A DNA stretch of 64,000 nucleotides from an uncultured Opitutales bacterium (GTDB taxonomy: Bacteria; Verrucomicrobiota; Verrucomicrobiia; Opitutales; Intestinicryptomonadaceae). Shown piece by piece: positions 8,892 to 19,462 of this stretch (the stretch's first letter is position 1; every line of letters begins with the position of its first letter). The translations under genes were made by a program, and so were the position numbers. The stretch is from positions 1 through 64,000 of the forward strand of contig CALXQW010000036.1 of assembly GCA_944390805.1 (NCBI GenBank), read 5' to 3'. The notes beneath the pieces were generated by a model, which did no database searches, was not told where the DNA came from, and saw nothing but the letters and a program-made list of their open reading frames with translations.

Positions 8892-9275
8892 ATGAGAGCG
8901 AAAATTGAAGAATATAAAGCAGTGGAAGCTGCGGCTATGAAATTTGTTAAGAGTGTGGCAGAGGGAAATAGCTGTTATGCAAAGGAGTTGTTTATCGACG
9001 AGGCCGTATTGTTCGGCTATCTCGATGGAAAATTAGAACATGGAAATATTGAGCAATTCTATCATAATGTAGACACTGTAAGCGCTGGAGAGGCATTTAA
9101 GGCGCGCATAGATATAGTAGATATTGAAGAAACGCTTGCTGTAGTACGAGTTCTTGAGGAGAAATGGGGCGGACGAATAGATTTTACAGACTACCTTCTT
9201 CTTATGAAAATAGATGGAGAATGGAAATGTGTGGCAAAAGCTTACAATCAAAATTCAGACACTATAAAAAAATAG
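8892..9275 (+). CDS. NTF2-like (SnoaL/lumazine-binding type) small protein
   Basis: 127 residues. The pattern is that of the NTF2-like cone fold: an N-terminal helix (AVEAAAMKFVKSVAEGN), a central LFIDEAVLFGYLDGKLEHG segment, and C-terminal strands with TDYLLLMKIDGEWKCVAKAY, the usual D-G-x-W-K ending of the putative lumazine-binding and DUF4440-like groups. There is no signal peptide. A strong ribosome-binding site (AGGAG) precedes ATG. The next gene, a flavodoxin-family reductase, begins nine bases after its stop, so the pair forms an operon. It may be a flavin- or substrate-handling partner, but function cannot be assigned. Confidence 0.75.
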   Translation: MRAKIEEYKAVEAAAMKFVKSVAEGNSCYAKELFIDEAVLFGYLDGKLEHGNIEQFYHNVDTVSAGEAFKARIDIVDIEETLAVVRVLEEKWGGRIDFTDYLLLMKIDGEWKCVAKAYNQNSDTIKK

Positions 9276-9284
9276 GTTAAAATC

Positions 9285-9824
9285 ATGAAGATCACAGTTA
9301 TTACAGGAAGTCCGCGCAAGAATGGAAATAGTTTTGCTATGACAAAAGCCTTCATAGACGAAGCGGAGCGTCTTGGCCATACTGTAAAACGTTTCGATGC
9401 TGCATTTATGAAAATAGGCGGCTGTCACGCTTGCCAAACCTGCTATAAAACCGGCAAGGCGTGTTCTTTTGACGATGATTTCAACATTATTGCACCCCAT
9501 ATTTTAGAAGCAGACGCCATAGTTTTTACGATGCCAACATATTGGTATTCAATCCCGGCGCAGATAAAAGGCGTAATTGATAGAATGTTTTCTTTCGTTG
9601 TTGGTGGAAAGAAGATTGATGGTAAAAAATGCGGGTTGATAGTCTGCTGCGAGGAAGATGATATCTCTGTAATGGACGGTATTCGAATGCCAATAGAACG
9701 TTCCGCATCTCTTATGAAGTGGGAGATTTTTGGCGAAGTATTGCAGAGTGGTGTTCTTGAAGAGGGAGATATAAATAAGACAGACGGATGTAAACGGGCT
9801 GAAGAGCTTGCACATAAATTATAG
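9285..9824 (+). CDS. Flavodoxin-family NAD(P)H-dependent FMN reductase
   Basis: 179 residues. The N-terminus ITGSPRKNGNSFAM is the FMN-phosphate loop of the NADPH-dependent FMN reductase and iron-sulfur flavoprotein group. A CHACQTCYKTGKAC cysteine cluster follows (around residues 46-59), as in family members with a Cys motif. The second FMN-contact loop is VFTMPTYWYSIPAQIKGVIDR (residues near 85-105), with Pro-Thr-Tyr-Trp replacing the more common Pro-Val-Tyr. It probably reduces quinones, flavins or small electrophiles in the cytoplasm. A decayed paralogue lies directly downstream (9906-10199). Confidence 0.85.
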   Translation: MKITVITGSPRKNGNSFAMTKAFIDEAERLGHTVKRFDAAFMKIGGCHACQTCYKTGKACSFDDDFNIIAPHILEADAIVFTMPTYWYSIPAQIKGVIDRMFSFVVGGKKIDGKKCGLIVCCEEDDISVMDGIRMPIERSASLMKWEIFGEVLQSGVLEEGDINKTDGCKRAEELAHKL

Positions 9825-9905
9825 AACTACTTCAATAGCCTTATTGATAGGCAGAAGCATAAACAATGATAGTTGTGTTTACGCTGCCTAAAAAGAGCTA
9901 GAAGC

Positions 9906-10199
9906 AATATTGTAAGCCGGCGCAATGGTTGCATTTTGGTAAAACTTATTATCTGATGCATCGCATGCTCGGTTTGCATGAAAACAAGTTTATGCTTCTG
10001 AAATGATATATTTCGAGATATTAAAAAACGTATCGATGAATTTGATGGTTTTGTAATTGATTCTTTGGAATATTACAGTTCTTGCTCAGGATAGCTTTTT
10101 CCATTTTTTGATAAATTGTATGGTATTTTTAGCCGCATGGCTGAAAGAGTTTTAGCAACGCTTGTATTATGTAGGCGCGATTTTTTAGAGTCATTGTAA
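9906..10199 (+). pseudogene. Decayed flavodoxin-family protein gene
   Basis: One reading frame keeps family landmarks but is cut by stops: CIACSVCMKTSLCF (compare CHACQTCYKTGKAC in the intact gene upstream), stop, NDIFRDIKKRIDEFDGFVI, then DSLEYYSSCSG, stop, LFPFFDKLYGIFSRMAERVL, final stop. The frame itself is unbroken; only point nonsense codons at 9954 (TGA), 9999 (TGA) and 10092 (TAG) interrupt it. The TAG lies where the family has Gln (SGQ...FFDRLYG), consistent with CAG to TAG. The N-terminal FMN loop is not recognisable, so the 5' part is also lost. It lies about 80 bases after the intact reductase and looks like an ancient second copy. Confidence 0.65.
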
Positions 10200-10423
10200 T
10201 ACTCTGGCGGCGTCATGATTAATATTACTTTTTAATGTCATGTTATATTTTTGACAAAAAATACTCAGCAATCTTGTGCGGCCAGAAGATATCTTACATT
10301 GTATAAAGTACACAAGCAAACTGCAACAGTTTATGATATATGCGGCATGTAGCGAAATATGCCATATAAATATCTTTTAGTGTTGCAGTATCTTGATTAC
10401 TTTGGGGTAGGGTAGAACAGGCT

Positions 10424-12733
10424 TTATCTTGCATCAATAAGCCTGTTGCCCTGCACGAGCACTCCTTTGGCGGTATCGTCGTCTATGAATACTCCGGGGT
10501 TTTTTACGTATGGCGATTTCACCCAGGTGTTATTCAATATCTTTATATCTGAGGCGCTGTTTACATAGAACGCTCCCCTATAAGGCAGCTCGTTCTGGCG
10601 CGGAGTGATATTCTCAAACGTGTTGCCCATAAATATTATGTTGCTGGCAGACGATATCAATGCTATCAGCCCAAAGCTGTCTTTAAATTTATTGTTCTCA
10701 AAAAGTATGTTTCTAATTACCGGGTATTCCGTCTGCTCAAAAGACGGGTCTCTTCTCATGTAAACCCCAAAGAATATGTCGCGCGCTTTGCCCTGGTATT
10801 TTACGCCCTGCGGATTTACGGTGTCGAAAGTGCAATTTCTCACAACCACATTGTTTACCCCAAATCCTTCGCTCCAGACATTGAATGTATAGCCCGTCTC
10901 AAACTTTAGAGCTCCCATTTGGTTGTGTGTGAATTTGCAGTCTTCTATGGTTATATTGCTCGCCAATATCAGCAGGCCTCTGGCCCTGTTGCTGTGGAAT
11001 TTGCATCCGCGTATTATTACATTGGAGGAATCGTACGTACGGTTGAATAGCACAAAACCGTCGAATTCCGGATTTGGCAGAGCATCGGCAAAATCTATAT
11101 AGCGGGCATCTTTGCCCTTGTCTGATATGCTCTCAACTCTCGATTTGTAGCCGGTATCGGAGTAGTTGCCATGCCGCAACTCAACTATGTCTCCAACGCT
11201 TGGCATTGTTCCGGCCATAAGCTTTATGGTTTTGTCGCCACACTTTACTCCGAATGCGGAAAGATCGTGTATGTTTGTGCAATCGTCGGATCCGTAGGAG
11301 AATTCGCAGTTTATCATCTTAAAATGACCGTTTGACCGCGCAAAATGAAGGTGGTCTGCCGTGCAGCTTATAACCCTCTTGGAATCCCCTTCAGGAGGGC
11401 GTATGTTAACGTTTATAAACTGAAAATACTTCTGCTTGCCGCTTACAAGTATTCCGTGTCCCTTGCACGAGTATATGTTTATATTCTCCAGCGTAAGATG
11501 TGTATTGTCCACAAGAGCTATGCCGCCCATTCCGTAATAGTAATGTTGGAGCCGGTAATATTTGCCAAGCCTAGGGCGGGAATCGTTCTTATGGCTCTTT
11601 ATGCGCAATTTGTTGGGGGAAATCCACTCCGTATCAGGTCCTTTGTCTGTTGGGCTGAATCCAAATCCTAATGTTATTCCGCCTTCCTGTCCGACAGCCT
11701 TTGCTTTGATGTCGTAATTTTCCATATCGGCAACCCTAACCGGCTTGCCGTACAAGGGGTATCTTTCATAATCTATAAACTCAACATCTATGACGGTATT
11801 TTCTGCAGTCTTTTTTATGTCGGTTATCTTGACTATTGCAGCAAGGGGTTCGGTTTCCCAGTCGTAGTCGAAATTAAGGTTTGTTATTTTTGTTCGAGTG
11901 CAGCCTGCCACATATAAATTTGCCGTCTCTGTCTTTCTGGCTACAAATACGCTGGAATTCGCATCAAGCGTGAAATCTTCAAATCCTGTCAGGCTTATTA
12001 CAGTGTTCTCGTACATCTTGTAGCGCCCTTTGGGAATTATCAATTTTGTGGCGCCTTCTTTTTTGCAGTGCTCTATGGCTTTGTTTAATATGGTGGCTGC
12101 GTTTTCAATGGTTTCGTTCAATCCAAAATCCGCGGCGTTTACAACTTTTTCTGTCTTGGGGCGAGGAAGTTCTATTTCAAACTCGGCAGATCCAGTTGGA
12201 AGATTTTCTGGATAGGCGGCCTTGGGAGTGTCGACCCCACTTACGGGTAGAAACTTTTCTCCGTTACCGTCGGATACGGAAAATGAATTGATCTCTGCGC
12301 TAAATTTCCCGTAGCCGACAATCTCAACCCGGGCATTGGAGTCGTTCTCTAGCGTGGAAAATGCCATCTTCATAAACGTTTCTTCCGTTGAGGCTCCAAG
12401 ATGCCGCTCGGCAATAACTCCTCCCCAAGAGTTTATCGCGCGCAGCTTCATGTGGGGCAGTTCGGAGATGTTGTCGGCCTTCAGTTTATAGCGCACCCTT
12501 ACTGTATGTTCGCTGTTTTGCTCAAAAAGCCCCGGAAAAGTTGAAAGTATCTTACAGCCGTCTTTGCCAGAGCACTTAATTTTTAGAGAGTTCTTTTCTG
12601 CGTCGGCAAATTTAGCAACAGGGAATATCTCAACGTCAGACAAAGTTGCCGGCGGAGTCTGTGCATAGATGTTTGACGATATAGCCAGCGCATACAAAGC
12701 TGCCGATAGACATATACTCCAATAGCTCTTCAT
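10424..12733 (-). CDS. Secreted right-handed beta-helix protein, GH110 alpha-1,3-galactosidase-like
   Basis: About 769 residues. I set the start at the ATG at 12733, after AAGGAAGC, because a signal peptide follows (MKSYWSICLSAALYALA...IYAQ); the longer frame would overlap the upstream gene. Residues about 30-185 form a beta-sandwich-like domain, possibly carbohydrate binding. From about residue 215 the chain is a parallel beta-helix opening with NAADFGLNETIENAA. Features reminding me of GH110 are TNLNFDYDWETEPLAAIVK, ADHLHFARSNGHFKMINCEF and the acidic GSDDCTNIHD (around residue 481), comparable to the Gly-x-Asp-Asp active-site segment. Retaining or inverting chemistry and substrate cannot be read here. 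Other pectate-lyase-like families remain possible. It is translated after the AI-2E permease gene with a seven-base gap. Confidence 0.65.
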   Translation of the reverse strand: MKSYWSICLSAALYALAISSNIYAQTPPATLSDVEIFPVAKFADAEKNSLKIKCSGKDGCKILSTFPGLFEQNSEHTVRVRYKLKADNISELPHMKLRAINSWGGVIAERHLGASTEETFMKMAFSTLENDSNARVEIVGYGKFSAEINSFSVSDGNGEKFLPVSGVDTPKAAYPENLPTGSAEFEIELPRPKTEKVVNAADFGLNETIENAATILNKAIEHCKKEGATKLIIPKGRYKMYENTVISLTGFEDFTLDANSSVFVARKTETANLYVAGCTRTKITNLNFDYDWETEPLAAIVKITDIKKTAENTVIDVEFIDYERYPLYGKPVRVADMENYDIKAKAVGQEGGITLGFGFSPTDKGPDTEWISPNKLRIKSHKNDSRPRLGKYYRLQHYYYGMGGIALVDNTHLTLENINIYSCKGHGILVSGKQKYFQFINVNIRPPEGDSKRVISCTADHLHFARSNGHFKMINCEFSYGSDDCTNIHDLSAFGVKCGDKTIKLMAGTMPSVGDIVELRHGNYSDTGYKSRVESISDKGKDARYIDFADALPNPEFDGFVLFNRTYDSSNVIIRGCKFHSNRARGLLILASNITIEDCKFTHNQMGALKFETGYTFNVWSEGFGVNNVVVRNCTFDTVNPQGVKYQGKARDIFFGVYMRRDPSFEQTEYPVIRNILFENNKFKDSFGLIALISSASNIIFMGNTFENITPRQNELPYRGAFYVNSASDIKILNNTWVKSPYVKNPGVFIDDDTAKGVLVQGNRLIDAR

Positions 12734-12740
12734 AGCTTCC

Positions 12741-13916
12741 TTATCGGTTGATGTTGTTGGATTCCTCAGGATTTGATACCACGTTTGTGCGGTTTTCATA
12801 TAAAAAATCTTTCTTCAGATATTTTGAGAGCAGAAGTTTCCATAATACCTCTATAAACGCGCTCAGCGGTATTGCGAGTATCATTCCAAGTATTCCGTCG
12901 AGCGCAATCGCCCAGAAAAATACCGAAAATATTATTACCGCCGGATGCAACCCCGTGTTGGAACCCATTATCCGCGGGGTAAGATAGTAAGACTCAAGCA
13001 GCTGCACTGCCGCAAATATTGCTATGGCTGCCGCCACAAGCCCAAGCCCTCCGCCGTCTTGGAAAAATGCCGTTGGAAGTGTTGTTCCCAGGCCTATAAC
13101 AGTTCCAAAATAAGGAATTATGTTCAACATTCCCGCGCAGAATCCAAGCAGGAAACCGTATTTTATGCCTGATAGGGCAAATCCGGTTCCAAGAAGCATT
13201 CCCATTATAAATGCTATGGTCAGTTGCCCCCTGAAAAATGCCGCCATTATTGAAACAAATCTTCGCGCAAGAAAGACTATATCTTCCCTAACGCCGTCGG
13301 GCAGAAACGACATGTTTTTGTCCATAAGCGCGTATGAATCGAACTTTGCCGATAGCATATAGTACAGATATATTGGAGCCGCCGCAAAGGCCGCCATGAA
13401 TGAGCAAGTTGCAGCAACGCTTCCTGTTGCGCCGAGCAACGTCTTGAAGGTCTTTGATATTCCGTCGGCCGCTGCCGCCATTGAAATCTTTGGCAGGCTT
13501 TCAGGATTGCCGATACGCTCAACTATGCGGCTCTTAAGCTCCGGAAAATGCTCTCCTATGTATTTTAGCGCTCTTTGCGCTATTTCTGGCAGAGTTTTAA
13601 TTATGCCCATAACCTGTTCTGCCAAAAAAGGTAAAATCAACATTGCCACAGCGGACGCTAAAATTACCAGCAGTGTAAAGATTGCCAGAGTGGCAATTCC
13701 GGGAGATATCCTGAACCTGTTGGATATTCCGTCAACAATGGGCTTTAATATGAAGGATATTATTCCCGCAGTGGCCAATGGCCAGATTACGGAACTAAAT
13801 TTTCCCAAAAATTTTGCCGACAATACAAATGCCGATACGCAAAAAAATGCCAAAAACATTATTGCCGCGCATGTAATTGCGCACGATACCATTTTTTTCT
13901 GGAACGGTGAAAGCAT
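12741..13916 (-). CDS. AI-2E family transporter (PerM-like permease)
   Basis: 391 residues, inner membrane. Hydrophobic segments fill residues 10-80 and 150-360 in the usual seven-to-eight-helix pattern, with a soluble insert around residues 85-140 (GIIKTLPEIAQRALKYIGEH). The C-terminal family signature is clear: YYLTPRIMGSNTGLHPAVII and GILGMILAIPLSAFIEVLWK. The family exports or passively transports diverse small compounds, and the link to autoinducer-2 holds only for some members. It is divergent from uvrA across 54 bases and upstream of the beta-helix protein gene in the same operon. Confidence 0.9.
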   Translation of the reverse strand: MLSPFQKKMVSCAITCAAIMFLAFFCVSAFVLSAKFLGKFSSVIWPLATAGIISFILKPIVDGISNRFRISPGIATLAIFTLLVILASAVAMLILPFLAEQVMGIIKTLPEIAQRALKYIGEHFPELKSRIVERIGNPESLPKISMAAAADGISKTFKTLLGATGSVAATCSFMAAFAAAPIYLYYMLSAKFDSYALMDKNMSFLPDGVREDIVFLARRFVSIMAAFFRGQLTIAFIMGMLLGTGFALSGIKYGFLLGFCAGMLNIIPYFGTVIGLGTTLPTAFFQDGGGLGLVAAAIAIFAAVQLLESYYLTPRIMGSNTGLHPAVIIFSVFFWAIALDGILGMILAIPLSAFIEVLWKLLLSKYLKKDFLYENRTNVVSNPEESNNINR

Positions 13917-13970
13917 ATAGGTAATCTAATAGCACAATATTATCGCGCAAGATTTTTTGAAGCTCAAAAG

Positions 13971-16805
13971 ATGGATTTTGAAAATTCTATTCAGATAAGG
14001 GGCGCGCGCGTCCACAATTTGAAGAATGTCTCGGTTGACATACCCAGAGGCAAATTTACGGTCGTAACTGGGCTCAGCGGCTCGGGGAAGTCTTCATTGG
14101 CATTCGACACCCTTTATGCGGAGGGATACCGCAAATATATGGAGAGCCTTTCGATAGACGCCCGCAGGCTTCTTGAACAGGTTGGAAGGCCCGATGTTGA
14201 CTTTATAAAAGGTCTATCTCCGGTTGTAGCGATAGAGCAGAATAAAATACTCTCTTCAAATCCGCGCAGCACCGTTGCCACGGCAACCGAAATTGCCGAC
14301 TACGCCCGTCTTGTTTGGGCAACCATAGGCATTCAAAAGTGCCCCGCCTGCGGCGGTCTTATAACCAGCAGAACTCTCGACGAATGCGTAGACTGTGTGC
14401 TTTCTTTGGGCGACGGCACCCGGGCTTATTTGCTTGCGCGTTATTTTGAAGGCAAAAGCGCAGTGATAAAGGAGGAGCTTAAGGGGTTGGCTTCGCGCGG
14501 GTGGCAGCGGGCGCGTGTAAATGGGGAGATTGTTGAGCTCGATGAGCCCTCAACTTGGCCGAATGTAAAAGGGGCTAAGTCTGTTTTGGAAATAGTCGTT
14601 GACAGAATATCGGTTTCCGCGCAGTCGAGAAGCAGAATTGCCGATTCTCTCGAGCTTGCCCTCAAGGAGGGTGGAGGCACCGCCTGTGTATATTATAAAA
14701 AGCCGGATTCAGACTCTTGGCAGGAGCTGCATCTTAATACGTCGCTTGCTTGCGCAGATTGCGGAAAAGTCTATGCGCCCCTTTCTCCGAGGAGTTTTTC
14801 CCACAACCATCCGGACGGTGCATGCCCGGCTTGCGGAGGCATAGGCAGAAGCATGAAGTTTAGTCCCGCATTGCTTGTTCCGGACGACACAAAAAGCGTT
14901 CGCGGCGGAGCCATAAAAGCCATGCGTTTCGGGACAAAGTACATGATAATACGGCGCAACTCCATATTCAAGCAGCTCGCCGAGCAGATCCCCTTCAATC
15001 CTCTAACCCCGTGGCGCGATCTGCCCGAAGACGTAAAGCGGCTTCTTCTATTTGGAGATCCAAACCGGCTGTTTAAACTTAGAATAGGGCGTGGCAAACA
15101 CAAGACGGAGATTTTGCCGTATTGGGGAGCCATTGCCGAGCTCGATGAAACCTACAAGACTACATCCAGCGACGGCCTTCGGGCGCGACTTGCTGCTTTT
15201 CAGATTTCCGACACTTGTTCCGCATGTGGAGGTTCTCGTTTGAATGCGCGCGCGCGCAATGTATTTGTAAACGGGGTTTCCTTTCCGGAATTTCTGGCTA
15301 TGAGCGTAGAGGCGGCGTCGGCCTTTGCAAAGTCGATAGAGCTGAAAGGCGATGTTGCCGCAGCTGTTTCAGAGGCTGTTGCGGGGCTTAGGCAGCGGCT
15401 TGATTTCCTAATGAGGGTGGGGCTATCATATGTTCAGTTGGGCAGGGAATACTCTACGCTTTCCGGAGGCGAAGCTCAGCGCATAAGGTTGGCAACCCAG
15501 CTTGGCATGGATCTTACCGGAGTTACATATATTCTCGACGAGCCGAGCATAGGCTTGCATCCGTCCGACAACGACATGCTCTTTTCCGCGCTTGAGAGCC
15601 TGCGTGACAGAGGCAACACACTTGTTGTTGTCGAGCACGACCGCGATGCCATGGAACGCGCCGATTGGCTCGTAGAGCTTGGGCCTGGCGCCGGGCATTG
15701 CGGCGGAAATATCGTATTTTGCGGAACTCCGCAAGACTGCGCTAAAGAATCTAAAACTCTTACTGGAAAATTCCTTTCTGGAGAGGCCAAACTCTCCGCG
15801 CGCCCAGCAGAATCCCTTGTTCCTGACGGCAGAATGTTAACTATCAAAGGGGCGAGCGCCCGCAATCTTAAAAATATAGACGTCTCCTTCCCAGTCGGGC
15901 TTATGACTGTTGTCTGCGGAGTTAGCGGTTCGGGGAAAAGTACCCTTGTAAATGAGATTTTGGCTAAGCACGCCGCGCGCGTTCTAAATGGCGCAAAGGA
16001 GATATGCGGAGCCCACAAGGGTATAGAGGGGCTTGAATTCTTTGAAAAATGCGTTAGGGTGGACCAGTCGCCCATAGGCCGTTCTCCGAGATCAAATCCG
16101 GCAACCTACACTAAGATTTTCGATCTTCTCCGCGAGCTTTACTCAAAATGCCCCGTAGCGCGTGCCCGCGGTTATGCTCCCGGCAGATTTAGCTTCAATA
16201 TAAAAGGCGGCCGCTGCGAGCATTGCCAGGGCGAAGGCTTTATAGAGCTTGATATGCAGTTTCTCGGCAGCGTATTTGTAAAATGTCCAAGCTGCGGCGG
16301 AACGCGATACAATAGGGAAACTCTCGATGTTCTTTACAAGGGCTTGAACATAGCCCAGGCACTAGACCTGACTGTAGACGAAGCCTGCGAGTTCTTCCGC
16401 TCCCAAATAAAGATAAAGGAAAAGCTTGAGACTTTAAAGGCAGTTGGGCTTGGCTATGTGAAGTTGGGGCAGGCCTCCAATACGCTTTCCGGCGGAGAGG
16501 CCCAGCGTATAAAGCTTTCGCTGGAGTTGAGCAGGCGCCAGCAGGGAAAGAATCTGTACATACTCGACGAACCCTCTACCGGATTGCATTTCGACGATCT
16601 TTGCAAGCTTGTCTCACTTCTTTTCAAACTGCGCGACGCCGGCAACACCATAATAGTTATAGAACACAATCCGGACTTTATCCGCGCCGCCGATTGGCTT
16701 GTTGAACTCGGCCCTAAAGGCGGAATTGAGGGCGGACATCTGGTATTCGAAGGCACTTATGCCCAGATGAAACGCAAAAAAACTCTCACCGCAAAATACG
16801 TCTGA
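13971..16805 (+). CDS. uvrA: UvrABC system protein A (excinuclease ABC subunit A)
   Basis: 944 residues, close to the E. coli length (940). It is the DNA-damage-recognition ATPase of nucleotide excision repair, with two ABC ATPase modules: Walker [10 protein letters not shown] (residues 34-42) and GVSGSGKST (near 650), and signature LSGGEAQR near 497 and 839. The first zinc module (CADCGK...CPACGG, about 261-287) and the C-terminal zinc finger (CEHCQG...CPSCGG, about 749-775) are intact. The UvrB-binding insert before the first zinc module is present, which argues against the short UvrA2 class. Oddities are [18 protein letters not shown] where most UvrA have RRYVESLSAYARQFL, and [18 protein letters not shown] instead of STVGTxTEIxDYLRLL. 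It may therefore be a lineage variant or a second UvrA. Confidence 0.9.
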   Translation: MDFENSIQIRGARVHNLKNVSVDIPRGKFTVVTGLSGSGKSSLAFDTLYAEGYRKYMESLSIDARRLLEQVGRPDVDFIKGLSPVVAIEQNKILSSNPRSTVATATEIADYARLVWATIGIQKCPACGGLITSRTLDECVDCVLSLGDGTRAYLLARYFEGKSAVIKEELKGLASRGWQRARVNGEIVELDEPSTWPNVKGAKSVLEIVVDRISVSAQSRSRIADSLELALKEGGGTACVYYKKPDSDSWQELHLNTSLACADCGKVYAPLSPRSFSHNHPDGACPACGGIGRSMKFSPALLVPDDTKSVRGGAIKAMRFGTKYMIIRRNSIFKQLAEQIPFNPLTPWRDLPEDVKRLLLFGDPNRLFKLRIGRGKHKTEILPYWGAIAELDETYKTTSSDGLRARLAAFQISDTCSACGGSRLNARARNVFVNGVSFPEFLAMSVEAASAFAKSIELKGDVAAAVSEAVAGLRQRLDFLMRVGLSYVQLGREYSTLSGGEAQRIRLATQLGMDLTGVTYILDEPSIGLHPSDNDMLFSALESLRDRGNTLVVVEHDRDAMERADWLVELGPGAGHCGGNIVFCGTPQDCAKESKTLTGKFLSGEAKLSARPAESLVPDGRMLTIKGASARNLKNIDVSFPVGLMTVVCGVSGSGKSTLVNEILAKHAARVLNGAKEICGAHKGIEGLEFFEKCVRVDQSPIGRSPRSNPATYTKIFDLLRELYSKCPVARARGYAPGRFSFNIKGGRCEHCQGEGFIELDMQFLGSVFVKCPSCGGTRYNRETLDVLYKGLNIAQALDLTVDEACEFFRSQIKIKEKLETLKAVGLGYVKLGQASNTLSGGEAQRIKLSLELSRRQQGKNLYILDEPSTGLHFDDLCKLVSLLFKLRDAGNTIIVIEHNPDFIRAADWLVELGPKGGIEGGHLVFEGTYAQMKRKKTLTAKYV

Positions 16806-16828
16806 GCCGCATTTTTATATGCCTATAA

Positions 16829-16858
16829 AAAAAACCCCCTTCCAGAGGGGGTTTTTGC
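16829..16858. terminator. Bidirectional terminator between uvrA and the cyclophilin gene
   Basis: AAAAACCCCCT and AGGGGGTTTTT pair perfectly around TCCAG, with A- and T-runs on both sides. It serves the two convergent genes. Confidence 0.9.
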
Positions 16859-16875
16859 TTTATTCTATTACTCTA

Positions 16876-17358
16876 CTATTTGTCGAGAACTTCAGCCTTA
16901 ATTATGTACTGCTTTTCCACGGGCTTATCCATAAAGCCAGTGCGGCAATTTTCTATGCTCTCGACAGCATCGTAGCCGTCTATAACTTCTCCAAATATGG
17001 TATGGTGCATATTTAGCCATGGAGTTAACGCCGTCGTTATGAAAAACTGGCTGCCGTTGGTGTTAGGCCCAGCATTGGCCATTGCAAGCAAGCCCTTCTT
17101 ATCGAAAGTTAGGCTTGGAGAGCATTCGTCCTCAAAAGGCTTTCCCCAGATGCTTTCTCCGCCACAGCCAGTTCCTGTTGGGTCGCCTCCCTGTATCATG
17201 AAGTCCTTTATCACGCGGTGGAAGGTTATTCCGTCGTAATATCCCTTGTTTACCAAACCTACAAAATTTTCGCAGGTCTTTGGCGCAACCTCCGGATAAA
17301 GCTTTATCTTGATGTCGCCCTTGTTTGTCTTAAGAACTACGATAGTATCTTCTGCCAT
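16876..17358 (-). CDS. Cyclophilin-type peptidyl-prolyl cis-trans isomerase
   Basis: 160 residues starting at the [12 protein letters not shown] longer in-frame extension would overlap ilvB and adds no family sequence. It catalyses cis-trans isomerisation of peptide bonds before proline. Clear cyclophilin motifs are [20 protein letters not shown] (catalytic Arg, Phe and Gln), [15 protein letters not shown], and [17 protein letters not shown]. There is no signal peptide, so it is cytoplasmic. The start lies only five bases after the ilvB stop, so it is the last gene of an ilvB-ppi operon and is possibly translationally coupled. Confidence 0.95.
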   Translation of the reverse strand: MAEDTIVVLKTNKGDIKIKLYPEVAPKTCENFVGLVNKGYYDGITFHRVIKDFMIQGGDPTGTGCGGESIWGKPFEDECSPSLTFDKKGLLAMANAGPNTNGSQFFITTALTPWLNMHHTIFGEVIDGYDAVESIENCRTGFMDKPVEKQYIIKAEVLDK

Positions 17359-17363
17359 ATCTG

Positions 17364-19196
17364 CTAGTCTTTCTGTTTTGTGCATTTTCTCGTCTTGGCG
17401 CATTCTCCAAATGCGTCGCAATTGTCGCAGCCGGTTATCATCTCCTTTGCGGACTTTCCCGGCGGAATAAACGGCAATACATGCTCGTCGTAAGGTACCA
17501 CAACCTCCAAAAGGAAAGACTCTTTACTATCGAGCATCTCCTTTATTGCATCTTTCAACTGTGCCTTATCGCTTACGCGTCGCGCGCGCCAGCCATAGGC
17601 CTTGGCTATCCCAACATAATCAGGATACAGCGCCTTCAAATTGTGCGGGCCTCCCATATTGTCGTGCCAACCCAACTCCGTGTTGCCGCGGGTGCTCCCG
17701 TAAAATACGTCTTCCCACTGCATGACCATGCCCAAAAATTGGTTGTTCATGAGCATAACCTTCACAGGAATATTCTCCATTACGGAAGTTGCCATCTCCT
17801 GAATGTTCATCTGGAAAGAGCCGTCTCCGTCTATGTCGACAACCTCCGCCTTCGGATTTGCAACCTTAACACCGAGTGCCGCCGGAAGACCAAATCCCAT
17901 TGTTCCAGCTCCCAAAGAACTTACAAACTGCCTCGGACGCTTGAATATGAAATGCTGTGGAGTCCACATTTGGTGCTGACCCACTCCGGTTGTCACAAAG
18001 GGCTTACCTTTGCTGAGCTCGTAGAAGGTCTCTATGGCTTCCTGAACGGTTATCTCGTCCTTGCGCAATTTTTCTGGGAAGGGGTAGGGATGTTCTGTCT
18101 TCCACTCCTTTATGCGCTTTAGCCAGTCTCTTAAATCCGGCTTCTTGCCGCCGCGGGTCTTCGCCAACTGCAACAGGCGCTCTACGGCATAGTCGGCCTC
18201 GGAAACTATGCTTAAGTCTATATGCACATTCTTATTCTGCTCGGCAGGATCTATATCTATGTGAACTATTGTCGCGTCGGGCGCAAATTTTGTTACATCT
18301 CCTGTTACACGGTCGCAAAAACGTGCTCCGACAGATATCAGCAAATCTGCATAGTAAACAGCCTGGTTGCCGGCATATGTCCCGTGCATTCCAAGCCAAT
18401 ATAGGTTCTTGTCCTCCATGGGATCAACACAACCTATACCCATTAGTGTTGTAACTACTGGAATATTATATAGCTTGGAAAATTCATTCAACGCCTTTGC
18501 CGCATTTGAACTCGTCACTCCGCCGCCGGCGTATATCACAGGCTTCTTGGAATTTTCAACCAAGTCCAAAAGCTTAAGAAGAGCCTCGTCTGAGGCCAAC
18601 GGAGTCTCCGGTATACCGGGTAAATCCATAGGTTCGTCAAAATCGGGCTCCGTGTACGACAGCTGCACATCTTTGGGTATGTCTATTATAACCGGACCCG
18701 GCCTGCCTGACGCCGCCAAAAAGAACGCTTCCTTCACTATGCGGGGTAAGTCTTTTACGTCCATGCACAGATAACTGTGCTTTACAACAGGTAAAGTCAT
18801 TCCAAAAACGTCAGTCTCCTGAAAGGCGTTCTTGCCTATGAATTTGCTCATAACCTGGCCAGTTATTGCAACAATCGGAATACTGTCCTGATAGGCGTCG
18901 GCAATGGCTGTTATAAGATTCATAGCTCCCGGACCGCTGGTTGTCATGCAGACTCCAACTTTTCCGGTTGAACGCGCGTAGCCTTGCGCCATAAAACCGC
19001 ATCCTTGCTCGTGTCTCGGCAATATTACACGTATCTTCTTTGAGCGCGTGAAGGCGTTGTGCAGATCTATAGACTGCCCACCCGGATATGCGAATACAAC
19101 TTCGACACCCTCGTTTTCAAGGCTCTTTACCAATATGTCGGAGCCTTTCATGAGTTTCGATGTTTTCTTTGGGGTGTCTTTTTGAACTTTTTTCAT
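17364..19196 (-). CDS. ilvB: Acetolactate synthase, large (catalytic) subunit
   Basis: About 610 residues from the ATG at 19196; a TTG seven codons earlier is an alternative. It condenses pyruvate with pyruvate or 2-oxobutyrate in valine, leucine and isoleucine synthesis, using thiamine diphosphate, FAD and Mg. The catalytic Glu lies in [17 protein letters not shown] (near residue 63). The ThDP fingerprint is [15 protein letters not shown] ending in LMNNQFLG. A central FAD domain and the region [16 protein letters not shown] are typical of anabolic AHAS. The C-terminus carries an unusual tail with CX2CX5CX5C ([16 protein letters not shown]). The regulatory subunit ilvN lies about 24 kb away at 43361. 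Confidence 0.95.
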   Translation of the reverse strand: MKKVQKDTPKKTSKLMKGSDILVKSLENEGVEVVFAYPGGQSIDLHNAFTRSKKIRVILPRHEQGCGFMAQGYARSTGKVGVCMTTSGPGAMNLITAIADAYQDSIPIVAITGQVMSKFIGKNAFQETDVFGMTLPVVKHSYLCMDVKDLPRIVKEAFFLAASGRPGPVIIDIPKDVQLSYTEPDFDEPMDLPGIPETPLASDEALLKLLDLVENSKKPVIYAGGGVTSSNAAKALNEFSKLYNIPVVTTLMGIGCVDPMEDKNLYWLGMHGTYAGNQAVYYADLLISVGARFCDRVTGDVTKFAPDATIVHIDIDPAEQNKNVHIDLSIVSEADYAVERLLQLAKTRGGKKPDLRDWLKRIKEWKTEHPYPFPEKLRKDEITVQEAIETFYELSKGKPFVTTGVGQHQMWTPQHFIFKRPRQFVSSLGAGTMGFGLPAALGVKVANPKAEVVDIDGDGSFQMNIQEMATSVMENIPVKVMLMNNQFLGMVMQWEDVFYGSTRGNTELGWHDNMGGPHNLKALYPDYVGIAKAYGWRARRVSDKAQLKDAIKEMLDSKESFLLEVVVPYDEHVLPFIPPGKSAKEMITGCDNCDAFGECAKTRKCTKQKD

Positions 19197-19462
19197 GTTT
19201 TTACTGTCTGTTTCCAATTAGATAATATCGAAATACACACTACCTCATTTGAATCATACTTCAAGGCTTTTTTAAGCCTTTATAAGATAAACTTTTGTTC
19301 TTTTAATCCCCGAAAAGTTCCACAACCTCAAAAAAATGAAAAAAATGCTGGAAAATTTTTGGAGATGTATATTCAATAACTCTAAAACAAGTGTGGTTTT
19401 GTCTGAAGGCAAAATCGCACATTTTGGCTATTTGAAAATACCATACCCTAATTTATTTAGAA

